64,000 nt of DNA from Micromonospora pallida (GCF_900090325.1 NZ_FMHW01000002.1:7467501-7531500); one strand, 5' to 3'. Positions 28,814 through 37,752 are shown, counted from the stretch's first letter. Notes: generated by a model from the letters alone, not told the origin. Numbers and translations: made by a program.

Positions 28814-29737
28814 ATGACCTACGATCCGGCAACCACCTCGAATCACGGCTACGGATACGAGCCGCAGAACGGCACGTACGGATCGCACACCGCCACGTAC
28901 GAGTCGCACAACGGAATCGAGTCGCACAACGGAACGTCGACGTCGGACAATGGCGTACGCGAGCAGGCCCGGCAGGTCGGAGCGGAGGCCGCCCAGGCGG
29001 GCGGCGCGGTCGCGCACACGGCCAGGGAACAGGGCCGGGAGGTGGTCGACGAGGCCACCCGACAGGCCCGCAACGTCTACGGCGAGGCCCGCAGCCAGCT
29101 CGCCAGCCAGGCCAGTGACCAGCAGCGACGCGCGGCGGGCGGCCTACGGTCGCTGGCCGACGAGATGCGCTCGATGGCGCACCAGGGCGGGCAGGCCGGT
29201 CCGGTGACAGAACTCGCCCACCAGGCCGCCGAGCGGGTGCACGGCGTCGCCAACTGGCTCGACGAACGTCAGCCGGGTGACCTGCTGCACGAGGTCCGCG
29301 ACTACGCCCGCCGCAACCCCGGCACCTTCCTGGTGGGCGCGGCCGTGCTCGGCGTCCTCGCCGGCCGGCTGACCAGGAACATGGCCGCCACCGACAGCGG
29401 CCAGCACGCGATGAACGGGCATCGGGCCTACCAGCCGGTCGCGGACCTGGACCGCACCGCGGTGCTCCCGCCCGCCGGCTACCCGATGCCCGACCCGGGC
29501 TACGCCGACCCGATGACCGACGGCTACCACCAGTCCCCGCGCCCGGGCGGCTACGCCGATCCCATGCCGTCCAGCGGCTACGCCGATCCCATGCCGTCCA
29601 GCGGCTATGCCGACCCCATGCCGTCCGGCGGCTACGCCGACCCCATGCCCCCCAGCGGTACCGGCCGGCCGCTGCCGCCGGTCGACCAGACCGACCCGCT
29701 GCCGGGCGTCCCGTCGAGCGGGTTCACCCGCCCGTGA
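28814..29737 (+). CDS. Membrane-associated amphipathic-helix protein with GYADPMP repeats
   Basis: The 307-aa product has a polar N terminus with SHNG/ESHN repeats (residues 1-50). A long Ala/Gln/Arg-rich helical region at ~50-150 resembles LEA or apolipoprotein-like repeats. One hydrophobic helix follows around 170-190 (TFLVGAAVLGVLAG), then a disordered tail with four GYADPMP-type repeats (residues ~246-281). Two genes downstream encode a holin-like membrane protein and a DUF3618 protein, a cluster recurring in actinobacteria and thought to act on the envelope or in stress. The ATG at 28814 follows GGAAGGCAGACC. Function unknown. Confidence 0.82.
   Translation: MTYDPATTSNHGYGYEPQNGTYGSHTATYESHNGIESHNGTSTSDNGVREQARQVGAEAAQAGGAVAHTAREQGREVVDEATRQARNVYGEARSQLASQASDQQRRAAGGLRSLADEMRSMAHQGGQAGPVTELAHQAAERVHGVANWLDERQPGDLLHEVRDYARRNPGTFLVGAAVLGVLAGRLTRNMAATDSGQHAMNGHRAYQPVADLDRTAVLPPAGYPMPDPGYADPMTDGYHQSPRPGGYADPMPSSGYADPMPSSGYADPMPSGGYADPMPPSGTGRPLPPVDQTDPLPGVPSSGFTRP
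29549..29656 (+). repeat. Four tandem 27-bp coding repeats
   Basis: Four units of 27 bp (29549, 29576, 29603 and 29630) encode the 9-residue unit GYADPMPSS with small changes. The first two units are identical, which points to recent duplication. The tract lies in the disordered C-terminal tail of the protein at 28814. Confidence 0.9.
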
Positions 29738-29804
29738 AGCCGCTGACCAGCCGGCGCGTCCCCGGCGGGGCGCGGGCCGGCGCGCACGGAAAGGAGCCGG
29801 CGGC

Positions 29805-30281
29805 GTGAGCATGCCGACGCAGGGGTACGACCCCGCCCAACAGCCCACGATGAACCTGAACGGGCACTCCCGCCCGCACACCGCCGAAGAGGTCACCGGG
29901 CGTTCGGTCGGCGACCTCATGCGGCAGGTCACGGCCGACCTCTCCACGCTGATGCGGCAGGAGGTGGAGTTGGCCAAGGCCGAGATCCGCGAGGAGGGGA
30001 AGAAAGCGGGCAAGGCCGCCGGATTCTTCGGCGGAGCCGGCTTCGGCGGCTACATGGTGGCCCTGTTCCTCTCGCTCGCCCTCTGGGGCGGCCTGTCGAA
30101 CGTGATGGACGCAGGCTGGGCGGCACTGATCGTCGCCGTCCTCTGGGGCGTGGTCGCCGCCGTCCTCTACTCGATGGGCAAGAAGAACGCCGAGCGCGTA
30201 CGCGGTCTGAAGCGCACGAACGACACCGTGCACCGGATCCCGGGCGCCTTGAAGCCCCACCCGGAGGGAGTGACCCGATGA
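29805..30281 (+). CDS. Phage-holin-family (DUF1469-type) membrane protein
   Basis: A 158-aa protein with a polar N terminus, a conserved helix GRSVGDLMRQVTADLSTLMRQEVELAKAEIREE (residues ~33-65) and two hydrophobic helices (~75-97 and ~103-123). This is the pattern of the actinobacterial Phage_holin_3_6/DUF1469 family, which despite its name is chromosomal and linked to envelope stress rather than lysis. The GTG at 29805 has AAGGAG 8 nt upstream; the ATG two codons later is possible. Its stop overlaps the next ATG by 4 nt (ATGA). Confidence 0.87.
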   Translation: MSMPTQGYDPAQQPTMNLNGHSRPHTAEEVTGRSVGDLMRQVTADLSTLMRQEVELAKAEIREEGKKAGKAAGFFGGAGFGGYMVALFLSLALWGGLSNVMDAGWAALIVAVLWGVVAAVLYSMGKKNAERVRGLKRTNDTVHRIPGALKPHPEGVTR

Positions 30282-30928
30282 GCACCGATCCCGACCAGAT
30301 CCGCCGCGAGATCGAAGCCACCCGCAACAACCTGAGCTCCGATGTGGACGCGCTGGCGTACAAGGTCAGCCCGAGCCGCATCGTCGACGATCGCAAGCAG
30401 CGGGCGCGCGACGCCCTGCAGAATGTGAGGGACAAGGTGATGGGAACCGCGTCTGACCTCGGACACACCGGCGGGCACGCCGCCCACTCGGTCACCGACC
30501 GTGCCTCCTCGGCGGCGTCCAGCGTCGGGCACGCGGCGCACTCGGCCGCCTCGTCCGTGCAGGACGCGGCGCACCGGGCACCGCAGACGCTGCGGCACAA
30601 GTCCCAGGGAAATCCGCTGGCCGCCGGCCTGATCGCCTTCGGCGTGGGCTGGCTGGCATCGTCGCTGCTGCCCGCCACCGACCGGGAACAGCGGGCCGCC
30701 ACGCAGGTGAAGGAGAAGGCCCGGGAGCACTCCCACCTGGTCACCGACAAGCTGGGCGAGGTCGCCGGGGAGATGAAGGAGCAGCTCCGCGAACCGGCGA
30801 CGCGGGCCACCGAGTCGGTGAAGTCGACTGCCCAAGAGGCCGCGCAGACGGTCAAGGACGACACCAAGGCCGCCGCGCACGACGTGAAGGACCAGGCACA
30901 GTACGCGCGCGAACAGGTTCGGCACTGA
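30278..30928 (+). CDS. DUF3618 domain-containing protein
   Basis: A 216-aa protein whose first ~50 residues match DUF3618: DPDQIRREIEATRNNLSSDVDAL. A long Ala/His/Ser-rich amphipathic region, a short hydrophobic helix around 107-127 (NPLAAGLIAFGVGWLASSLL) and a charged helical tail follow. DUF3618 proteins regularly sit next to holin-like DUF1469 genes, as here (4-bp overlap), so the two products probably work together at the membrane. The molecular role is not known. The repeat element at 31038 lies downstream. Confidence 0.9.
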   Translation: MSTDPDQIRREIEATRNNLSSDVDALAYKVSPSRIVDDRKQRARDALQNVRDKVMGTASDLGHTGGHAAHSVTDRASSAASSVGHAAHSAASSVQDAAHRAPQTLRHKSQGNPLAAGLIAFGVGWLASSLLPATDREQRAATQVKEKAREHSHLVTDKLGEVAGEMKEQLREPATRATESVKSTAQEAAQTVKDDTKAAAHDVKDQAQYAREQVRH

Positions 30929-31037
30929 CCAGCCGTACGGACCCGTACACCGCGGCTCGCGGCCACCCCGGCACCACCCGCCGGAGGTGGCCGCGAGCCG
31001 TTTCCGTCGCCGCCCGTGCGCTGACCTTCTTGTGGTT

Positions 31038-31099
31038 GGTTGGTAGCAGGGGTCCCCTGTTACCGCCTTTTGCCGAGCAGGGGACCCCTGCAACCACCT
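31038..31099. repeat. Intergenic 31-bp-spaced palindrome element, copy 2
   Basis: Two CAGGGGWCCCCTG palindromes centred at 31053 (T) and 31084 (A), 31 bp apart, flank a CCGCCTTTTGCCG core. Outer arms GGTTGGTAGC and GCAACCACC pair. It lies 110 bp after the DUF3618 gene, with no gene on either strand for 300 bp after it. Confidence 0.92.
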
Positions 31100-31400
31100 C
31101 AGCGGGGCCGGGTGTCTGGCGCGTACGCCAGGGTCCCGGATGTCCTCCAGCACCACGGGCCTTTTTCGTGCGCGGGTGTTCGCACAGGCTGTGATCGAGG
31201 TGAGGCATTGGTGCTCTCGGTGTCGGTTCTCGTGTCACACGGCACCTCGCCGGTCTGGAGCCGATGGGTTTCCTCGGTTGTGGGGTGTGGGCCAGCCGCG
31301 GATGGGTTCGCTGGCTCCTCCCCGTCGGCCCGGTTCCTGCTTGGCTGGGTGGACCGGCGGCAGGGTACGGCGGCCGGTGCCGGTGAGGGGAAGGGGCGGC
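31100..31400. other. Gene-free stretch
   Basis: About 300 bp without a convincing gene. Open frames here have no family features and poor starts. A T-run CCTTTTTCG at ~31159 follows a GC-rich stretch but has no clear stem. It probably carries the promoter of the small gene at 31401. Confidence 0.5.
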
Positions 31401-31742
31401 ATGAAGGACAACAGGTCACCACGGTGGCGGGCGGACGGGCGGCGGGTACCGTCTCCGCCTCGGCTCTACACCGCGCATCTCGCCTTCGAGGCGGCGCACC
31501 TGACCGAGGCACGCGAGCGGGCGGTGGAGTACGCGGAGGCGCTCAGCCTGCTCCGTCCCGAGCTGGCCCTCGGCGCCGCCGCCTGCTCCCCGGCCGGGGC
31601 CTGGCACCGCGCGGAGCCGCTGTTCTGCGGGTCGGTCGGCCCGGACGAGGAACGGTGCGCCGACGTGGCCGGCCATCCCGGCTTCCACCACGCCCCCGGA
31701 CCAGGTGGCCTCGGCTGGGGCGACGGTGACGGCGACCGCTGA
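31401..31742 (+). CDS. Small hypothetical protein with two C-terminal cysteines
   Basis: A 113-aa protein. The N-terminal part is basic (WRADGRRVPSPPRLYTAHLAFEAAHL) and continues into a helix (TEARERAVEYAEALSLLRPEL). The C-terminal part has FCGSVGPDEERCADVAGHPGFHHA, where two Cys and three His could bind a metal; that is inference. I start at ATG 31401, preceded by GGGGAAGGGGCGGC, rather than at upstream starts because codon bias weakens there. Similar short proteins occur in Micromonospora to my recollection, without known function. Confidence 0.6.
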   Translation: MKDNRSPRWRADGRRVPSPPRLYTAHLAFEAAHLTEARERAVEYAEALSLLRPELALGAAACSPAGAWHRAEPLFCGSVGPDEERCADVAGHPGFHHAPGPGGLGWGDGDGDR

Positions 31743-31916
31743 GACCAGGAAGGCTGCGACGGCCGGGGGCGACGGCGATGGCTGGGGTGACGGGCGACGG
31801 TGACCGCTGGGGTGACGGCGAACGCTGACCGTCCGGACCGGGCGGCGTGGGGCTTCCGCGAGCCGGGACCCCACGCCGTACGGTCGTCGATCGGATGTCT
31901 GACCCGCGCGGAGGCG

Positions 31917-32135
31917 TCAGTCCAGGTCGAACTCGCCATCCTGCGCGCCGGCGACGAAGGCGTCCCACTCGTCCTGGGTGAAGACCAGGACGGGGCCGTC
32001 CGGCTCGGCCGAGTTGCGCATGCCGATCAGGTCGTCGACGAAGGCGACCTCGACCGCGCTGTCGGAGGTGTCCCCCTCGGCGCGCTGCCAGACGGCCCGC
32101 GACAGGTCGAAATCGCCCTTGGGGTGCTGACCCAT
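31917..32135 (-). CDS. DUF397 domain-containing protein
   Basis: A 72-aa DUF397 protein: conserved features are FDLSRAVWQRA, the middle EVAFVDDLIGMRNS and the end VLVFTQDEWDAFVAGAQDGEFD. ATG 32135 has GGAGG 8 nt upstream; a longer in-frame start is not needed. DUF397 genes usually sit beside an XRE-type HTH regulator with DUF5753 and are thought to act with it. No such partner is present here, so this is an orphan copy. It is divergent from pepN with a 67-bp gap. Confidence 0.88.
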   Translation of the reverse strand: MGQHPKGDFDLSRAVWQRAEGDTSDSAVEVAFVDDLIGMRNSAEPDGPVLVFTQDEWDAFVAGAQDGEFDLD

Positions 32136-32202
32136 TGTTGCTTCCTCCAGTGCCGAGTGTAATGGGAACGCTGTCCGTTCCCTCATCGGGCAGGATAAGC
32201 GG

Positions 32203-34719
32203 ATGCCGAGCCTGAGCCGTGTAGAGGCGACTGCGCGTGGCGCGTTGATTACCGTCGAGTCCTACCAGGTGGACCTGGACCTGACCGGTGACAGCGACGA
32301 CCGCTTCCGCTCCCACGCCACCATCACCTTCCGGGCCACCCCCGGAGCCGGGACCTTCGTCGAGGTCAAGCCCGCCCGGCTGACCCGGGTCCGCCTCAAC
32401 GACCGCGACCTCGACCCGGGTCTGTTGGTCGACAACCGCCTGCCGCTGACCGAGCTGGCCGCAGTGAACACGCTGACCGTCGAGGCCGAGATGGCGTACT
32501 CGAACACCGGCGAGGGCATGCACCGGTTCGTCGACCCGGCGGACGGCGAGACGTACCTCTACGCCATGTCCTTCCTGGACGACGTGCAGCGCATCTTCGC
32601 CGCCTTCGACCAGCCCGACCTGAAGGCCCCGGTGACCCTGTCGGTCACCGCCCCACCGGAGTGGACGGTCGCGGCCAACGGACGGCTCGCCGCCAGGCCC
32701 CGCCCCGGGCGCTGGGAGTTCGCCCCGACCGCGCCGCTGGCGACGTACTTCTTCAGCCTGATCGCCGGGCCGTACCACGTCCGGCAGACCGAGCACGACG
32801 GCATTCCGCTCGGCCTGTACTGCCGACGCTCCCTCGCCACGCACCTGGACGCCGACGCCGAGGAGATCTTCACCGTCACCCGGCAGTGCCTCGACCGGTT
32901 CCACCAGCTCTTCGCCGAGCGCTATCCGTTCGACAAGTACGACCAGGCGTTCGTGCCCGAGTTCAACGCCGGGGCGATGGAGAACCCCGGGCTGGTCACC
33001 ATCCGGGACGACTACGTCTTCCGGTCGGCGGTCACCGACTCGCAGCGCGAACTGCGGGCCACCACGATCGCCCACGAGATGGCCCACATGTGGTTCGGTG
33101 ACCTGGTCACCATGCGCTGGTGGGACGACCTGTGGCTGAACGAGTCCTTCGCCGAGTATCTCGGGGTCCGGGTCACCGCCGAGGCCACCCGCTTCGACCA
33201 GGCGTGGACGACCTTCGCGCTGCGGCGCAAGGCCTGGGGGTACGCCGCCGACCAGCGTCCCTCGACCCATCCGGTCGCCCCGGAGGAGGTCGCCGACGCC
33301 GCCGAGGCCCTGCTCAACTTCGACGGCATCTCGTACGCCAAGGGCGCCGGCGTCCTGCGGCAGCTCGTCGCGTGGCTCGGTGACGAGGCCTTCCTCGCCG
33401 GCCTGAACGCGCACTTCGCCGCGCACCGCTTCGGCAACGCCACCCTCGCCGACCTGCTCGCCAGCCTGAGCGCCGCCAGCGGGCGCGACCTCGGCGGCTG
33501 GGCGGAGAGCTGGCTGCGTCGCCCGGAGGTGAACACCCTGCGGGCCGAGGTGGGCCTGGACGCCGACGGTCGGTACACCGAGGTGGCGATCACGCAGACC
33601 GCTCCGGAGACCCACCCGGTGCTGCGGTCGCACCGGATCGGGGTCGGGCTCTACTCGGTCGACGGCACGGTCCAGCGGCAGGAGGTCGACCTCGACCCGG
33701 CGACCGACGGGGGGCGTACCGTCCTCTCCGGGTTGACCGGGCAGCCGGCGGCTCGGCTGCTGCTGCCCAACGACGGTGACCTGACCTTCGCCAAGGTACG
33801 CCTCGACCCCGCCTCGGCGGACGCCGTACCGCTGGTGCTGCCCGGACTGGCCGACCCGCTGGCCCGCGCGCTGCTCTGGGGTGAGGCGCTGCACGCCGCG
33901 ATCGACGGGGAACGGCCGGTCACCGCCGTGGTGGCGTTGATCGCGGCGGCGCTGCCCACCGAGACCGAGGTGATCATCGCCGAGGACGTGCTCGGGCTGA
34001 GCCGTCCGCTGATCGACCGCTATCTCGAACCGGCGGCGCGGGACGCGGCCCTGGCCGAGGTTGCCGGGGCCTGTCAGCGACTGCTGGCCGCCGCCCCGGC
34101 CGGTGGTTCGCTGCAACTCGCCGCCGCCCAGGGGCTCATCGGGGCCAGCACCGACACCGCGCTGCTCGGCGGCTGGCTGGCCGGGGCGGGCGTGCCCGAC
34201 GGGCTGGCCGTCGACGCCGATCTGCGCTGGGCGCTGCTGCACCGGCTGGCGGTGCTCGGTGCGGTCGGCGAGGCGGAGATCGCCGCCGAGTCGGCCGCCG
34301 ACCCGAGCGCGACCGGTGCGGTGGAGGCGGTCCGGTGCCGGGCGGCCCTGCCCGACCCGGACGCCAAGCGGCGGGCCTGGGAGATCGTCACCAGGGACAC
34401 CGACCTGTCCAACCGGCTGGTCGAGGGGGCCGCCGACAACTTCTGGCAGCCCGAGCAGGCCGAGTTGACCGAGCCGTACGTGGCGCGGTACTTCGCCGAG
34501 ATGCCGGCGGCGGCGACGCTGCGTACCCCGTGGGTGGCCGAGCACGTCGCGAAGCTGGCCTACCCCCGCTACGCGGTGGCGGCGTCGACCCGGGAGTTGG
34601 CCGCGGCGCTGCTGAGCCGCGCGGACCTCACCCCCGACCTGCGCCGGGTCGTCATCGACGCCGACGACGACCTGCGGCGTGCCCTGATCGCCCGGACGGC
34701 CCGCGCGGTGGCGGCGTAG
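32203..34719 (+). CDS. pepN: Aminopeptidase N (M1 family zinc metallopeptidase)
   Basis: A cytoplasmic M1 aminopeptidase of 838 aa that trims N-terminal residues from peptides. It has the exopeptidase motif GAMEN at 257-261 and the zinc site HEMAH at 291-295 with Glu314 as third ligand (H-E-X2-H-X18-E). The C-terminal half is an ERAP1-like helical domain. The length matches actinobacterial PepN. ATG 32203 has no strong ribosome site, and the leader is short because DUF397 is divergent just upstream. Confidence 0.96.
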   Translation: MPSLSRVEATARGALITVESYQVDLDLTGDSDDRFRSHATITFRATPGAGTFVEVKPARLTRVRLNDRDLDPGLLVDNRLPLTELAAVNTLTVEAEMAYSNTGEGMHRFVDPADGETYLYAMSFLDDVQRIFAAFDQPDLKAPVTLSVTAPPEWTVAANGRLAARPRPGRWEFAPTAPLATYFFSLIAGPYHVRQTEHDGIPLGLYCRRSLATHLDADAEEIFTVTRQCLDRFHQLFAERYPFDKYDQAFVPEFNAGAMENPGLVTIRDDYVFRSAVTDSQRELRATTIAHEMAHMWFGDLVTMRWWDDLWLNESFAEYLGVRVTAEATRFDQAWTTFALRRKAWGYAADQRPSTHPVAPEEVADAAEALLNFDGISYAKGAGVLRQLVAWLGDEAFLAGLNAHFAAHRFGNATLADLLASLSAASGRDLGGWAESWLRRPEVNTLRAEVGLDADGRYTEVAITQTAPETHPVLRSHRIGVGLYSVDGTVQRQEVDLDPATDGGRTVLSGLTGQPAARLLLPNDGDLTFAKVRLDPASADAVPLVLPGLADPLARALLWGEALHAAIDGERPVTAVVALIAAALPTETEVIIAEDVLGLSRPLIDRYLEPAARDAALAEVAGACQRLLAAAPAGGSLQLAAAQGLIGASTDTALLGGWLAGAGVPDGLAVDADLRWALLHRLAVLGAVGEAEIAAESAADPSATGAVEAVRCRAALPDPDAKRRAWEIVTRDTDLSNRLVEGAADNFWQPEQAELTEPYVARYFAEMPAAATLRTPWVAEHVAKLAYPRYAVAASTRELAAALLSRADLTPDLRRVVIDADDDLRRALIARTARAVAA

Positions 34720-34846
34720 CACCCAGCCGGGTTGCCGTCTTGCGCACGTCGACCCGGCCGACCCGGGTCTGCGGCAGCGGTCGCTGTGACCGCTGCCGCA
34801 CCCGCAGGGCAGGTCAGTGGCCTTCCAACGGGCATACGATCACCGG

Positions 34847-35476
34847 ATGGAGGAAGACATCCGGCGAATCGGGATCATGGGTGGCACCTTCGACCCGATC
34901 CACCACGGCCACCTCGTGGCGGCCAGCGAGGTCGCCGACCGGTTCGGGCTGGACGAGGTGGTCTTCGTCCCTACCGGGCAGCCGTGGCAGAAGGCCGACG
35001 AGCCGGTCAGCCCGGCCGAGGACCGCTACCTGATGACGGTGGTCGCCACCGCCTCCAACCCGCGTTTCCAGGTCAGTCGGGTCGACATCGACCGGGGCGG
35101 TCCCACCTACACCGTCGACACGCTGCGTGACCTACAGGCCGAGTACGGCCCGAAGGTGCAGTTGTACTTCATCACCGGGGCGGACGCCCTGGCCCGGATC
35201 ATCTCCTGGAAGGACCTGGACGAGATCTTCGAGCTGGCCCACTTCATCGGGGTCACCCGGCCGGGGTTCGAACTCTCCGACGCGCACGTGCCCGCCGACA
35301 CGGTGAGCCTGGTGCAGGTGCCGGCGATGGCGATCTCGTCGACCGACTGCCGGGCCCGGGTCGGGCGCGGCGAACCGGTCTGGTACCTGGTTCCTGACGG
35401 TGTGGTGCAGTACATCGCGAAGCGCGGGCTCTACCAGGACCGATCTATGCCTGGTTCGTCCCGACACGTCCGCTAG
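34847..35476 (+). CDS. nadD: Nicotinate-nucleotide adenylyltransferase
   Basis: Joins nicotinate mononucleotide and ATP to give deamido-NAD in NAD synthesis. The 209-aa product has the nucleotidyltransferase motif [11 protein letters not shown] at residues 12-22 and the C-terminal SSTDCRARV (usually SSTxIR; here Cys replaces Ile). I use ATG 34847, giving [13 protein letters not shown]; an upstream start at 34817 would add ten residues. It leads the nadD-rsfS-phosphatase cluster typical of actinobacteria, with 77 bp to rsfS. Confidence 0.96.
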   Translation: MEEDIRRIGIMGGTFDPIHHGHLVAASEVADRFGLDEVVFVPTGQPWQKADEPVSPAEDRYLMTVVATASNPRFQVSRVDIDRGGPTYTVDTLRDLQAEYGPKVQLYFITGADALARIISWKDLDEIFELAHFIGVTRPGFELSDAHVPADTVSLVQVPAMAISSTDCRARVGRGEPVWYLVPDGVVQYIAKRGLYQDRSMPGSSRHVR

Positions 35477-35553
35477 TCGCCCGGAACTGACGCGTCACTC
35501 CCGCGCCGCGTGTGAGACGCTAGGAGAATCGCACGGTTGATCGAAGGAGAACG

Positions 35554-35967
35554 GTGACAGTTTCCGAACGCGCCCACGAGCTGGCGACCGCGGCCGCCCA
35601 GGCCGCAGCCGACAAGAAGGCGCAGGACATCGTCATCATCGACGTGGGCGACCAGCTCGCCATCACCGACGCCTTCCTGCTCGCCTCGGCCCCGAACGAG
35701 CGCCAGGTGCTCGCCATCGTGGACGCCATCGAGGAACGGCTGCTGGAACTGCCGGAGAAGGCCAAGCCGGTCCGGCGAGAGGGCGAGCGGGGCGGACGCT
35801 GGGTGCTGCTCGACTACGTCGACATCGTGGTGCACGTCCAGCACACCGAAGAGCGGGAGTTCTACGCCCTCGACCGGCTGTGGAAGGACTGTCCGACCAT
35901 CCCGTTCGTCGACCGGGACCTGGTCGAGGCCGACGCCACCGCCGGTTCCGCGGCCTCCGCCGAATGA
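35554..35967 (+). CDS. rsfS: Ribosome silencing factor RsfS
   Basis: A 137-aa RsfS/Iojap-family protein that binds L14 on the 50S subunit and blocks subunit joining when nutrients are low. Visible motifs are KKAQDIVIIDVGDQLAITDAFLLAS (split at 28-52) and GGRWVLLDYVDIVVHV. GTG 35554 follows AAGGAG by 6 nt. Its stop overlaps the next ATG by 4 nt. The nadD-rsfS-phosphatase order is conserved in mycobacteria and relatives. Confidence 0.96.
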   Translation: MTVSERAHELATAAAQAAADKKAQDIVIIDVGDQLAITDAFLLASAPNERQVLAIVDAIEERLLELPEKAKPVRREGERGGRWVLLDYVDIVVHVQHTEEREFYALDRLWKDCPTIPFVDRDLVEADATAGSAASAE

Positions 35968-36626
35968 CCCGACTGATCGTCTGGCGGCACGGCAACACCG
36001 ACTGGAACAACGCCGGGCGGGTGCAGGGGCAGACCGACGTGCCGCTCAACGAGCGGGGTCGGGAGCAGGCGCTGGCCGCCGCGCCGCTGCTCGCCGCGCT
36101 CCGTCCGGACGCCATCGTCTCCAGCGACCTGAGCCGCGCGGCGGACACCGCCGCCGCGCTGGCCGCGCTGACCGGACTGCCGGTACGCACCGATCCGCGG
36201 CTGCGGGAACGGTACTTCGGGCACTGGCAGGGACTCCTGACCAGCGAGGTGGCCGAGCGTCACCCCGCCGAGTACGCCCGCTGGCGGGCCGGGGACCCCG
36301 ACCCGGGCGCCGGGCTGGAGAGCCTCGACGACCTCGGCAAGCGGGTCGGCGCCGGCCTCCGGGCCGCCGCCGACGCGGCCCCGGGCGGGACGGTGGTGGT
36401 CGCCACCCACGGCGGCGGGGCCCGCCAGGGCTGCGGCCACCTGCTCGGCTGGGACCACACGGTGCTGGCCACCGTCACTTCCCTGGGCAACTGCCACTGG
36501 ACGGAGCTGCGGCACGACGAGGTCCGGGGCTGGCAACTGCGGGCCCACAACGTCGGCGTCCCTGCTGTCGGGCTGTCCGCCGCGGCGGTCGGTGCCGGGC
36601 CGGCCGCGTCCACCGAGGCGATCTGA
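35964..36626 (+). CDS. Histidine phosphatase family protein (GpgP-like)
   Basis: A 220-aa phosphatase of the phosphoglycerate-mutase-like branch 1. Residues 8-10 are the catalytic RHG (LIVWRHGNTDWN), and a second His sits in VVATHGGG. In mycobacteria the gene following rsfS encodes glucosyl-3-phosphoglycerate phosphatase, so that is a reasonable guess for the substrate, but the family is promiscuous. The ATG overlaps the rsfS stop (ATGA). The C-terminal ~25 residues are Ala/Gly-rich. Confidence 0.9.
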   Translation: MTRLIVWRHGNTDWNNAGRVQGQTDVPLNERGREQALAAAPLLAALRPDAIVSSDLSRAADTAAALAALTGLPVRTDPRLRERYFGHWQGLLTSEVAERHPAEYARWRAGDPDPGAGLESLDDLGKRVGAGLRAAADAAPGGTVVVATHGGGARQGCGHLLGWDHTVLATVTSLGNCHWTELRHDEVRGWQLRAHNVGVPAVGLSAAAVGAGPAASTEAI

Positions 36627-36762
36627 TCCCTGGCCGGCCGGCCCGGAAGTGCCGGCCGGCGCGACCGGCGGCCCGCAGCGGGAGATCGGGCAGTCGGCGT
36701 ACCGGATGGCGACCGGCCCGCGCCGGCCGGCGGCCCACAGCGGTATCGACTAGCGTGCGGGC

Positions 36763-37614
36763 ATGCCCGTCGCGGTCGTCACCGACTCCACCGCCTACCT
36801 GCCACCCGACCTGGTGCGTGCGCACCGGCTGACCGTGGTGCCGCTGACCGTCGTGCTCAACGGCGCAGAGGGCCTGGAAGGCGTCGAAACCGGCCCCGAC
36901 GACGCCACCCGGGCCCTCGGCGCCCGCCGGGTCTCGGTGAGCACCTCCCGTCCCGCCCCGGAGCAGTTCGGTCACACGTACCGCCGACTGCTGGCCGCCG
37001 GGGCCGACGGGGTGGTGTCCGTGCACCTGTCCGCCGAACTCTCCGGCACGGTCGAGGGCGCCCGTGCCGCCGCCGGCGACCTCGCCGGTCGGGTGGCCGT
37101 CGTGGACAGCCGGTCCGCCGGAATGGGCATCGGGTTCCCGGTGCTCGCCGCCGCGCGGGCCGCCGAGCGCGGCGCGGACCTTGCCGGGGTACGCGACGCG
37201 GCGCTGGCCGCAGTGGACCGCACCCGCGTCCTGTTCTACGTCGACACGCTGGAGTTCCTGCGCCGAGGCGGCCGGATCAACGCCGCCGAGGCGCTGCTCG
37301 GCACGGCCCTCTCGGTCAAGCCGATCATGCACGTGGTCGACGGGACGATCGTGCTGCGGGAGAAGGTCCGTACCGCCAGCCGGGGCGTGGCCCGCCTGGT
37401 GGACCTCGCCGTCGAGGCCGCCGGTGACGACCAGGTGGACCTGGCCGTGCACCACCTGGCCGCGCCGGAGCGGGCCGAGCAACTGCTCGAGGCGTTGCGC
37501 GTACGGCTCGGCGACCGACTGCACGACACCTACCTGACCGAGGCGGGTGCGGTGGTGGCCGCGCACGCCGGGCCGGGACTGGCGTCGGTGGTGGTGCATC
37601 GGCGGTCGGAATGA
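36763..37614 (+). CDS. DegV family fatty-acid-binding protein
   Basis: A 283-aa DegV protein, beginning VAVVTDSTAYLPPDL with the TDS lipid-head motif, followed by VSTSRPAPEQF and LFYVDTLEFLRRGGRI, both diagnostic for the family. DegV proteins hold a fatty acid and in Firmicutes serve the FakAB fatty-acid kinase (FakB role); no fakA is in this window. ATG 36763 follows TAGCGTGCGGGC, without a good ribosome site. It stands between the nadD cluster and the com genes, apparently a single-gene unit. Confidence 0.92.
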   Translation: MPVAVVTDSTAYLPPDLVRAHRLTVVPLTVVLNGAEGLEGVETGPDDATRALGARRVSVSTSRPAPEQFGHTYRRLLAAGADGVVSVHLSAELSGTVEGARAAAGDLAGRVAVVDSRSAGMGIGFPVLAAARAAERGADLAGVRDAALAAVDRTRVLFYVDTLEFLRRGGRINAAEALLGTALSVKPIMHVVDGTIVLREKVRTASRGVARLVDLAVEAAGDDQVDLAVHHLAAPERAEQLLEALRVRLGDRLHDTYLTEAGAVVAAHAGPGLASVVVHRRSE

Positions 37615-37752
37615 GCCGCTGGTCGTGGGCGGTCCGGAGGTCGACTAGCACAGCCAGGGCATGATCAGGGCGTTTTCCACAGGAGGGCCCGTCGTCCACA
37701 GGTGACCCGGCCGACGGCCTCGCCCCCGCCTTCGCCGGCTTAACGTCGCGCC

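Noticed and set aside
29805..30281. Holin-like gene as evidence for a prophage
   Set aside because: The DUF1469-type family is chromosomal in actinobacteria; no phage structural, integrase or lysin genes are near, and base composition matches the surroundings.
31140..31400. Upstream extension of the small protein at 31401
   Set aside because: The extra residues are Arg/Cys/Trp-rich with poor codon bias, and a better start with a purine-rich ribosome site exists at 31401.
21792..34722. Very long minus-strand open frames opposite rne and pepN (about 1440 and 1060 codons)
   Set aside because: They are antisense frames of well-identified genes; stop codons are scarce in GC-rich antisense frames, and the translations are low-complexity.
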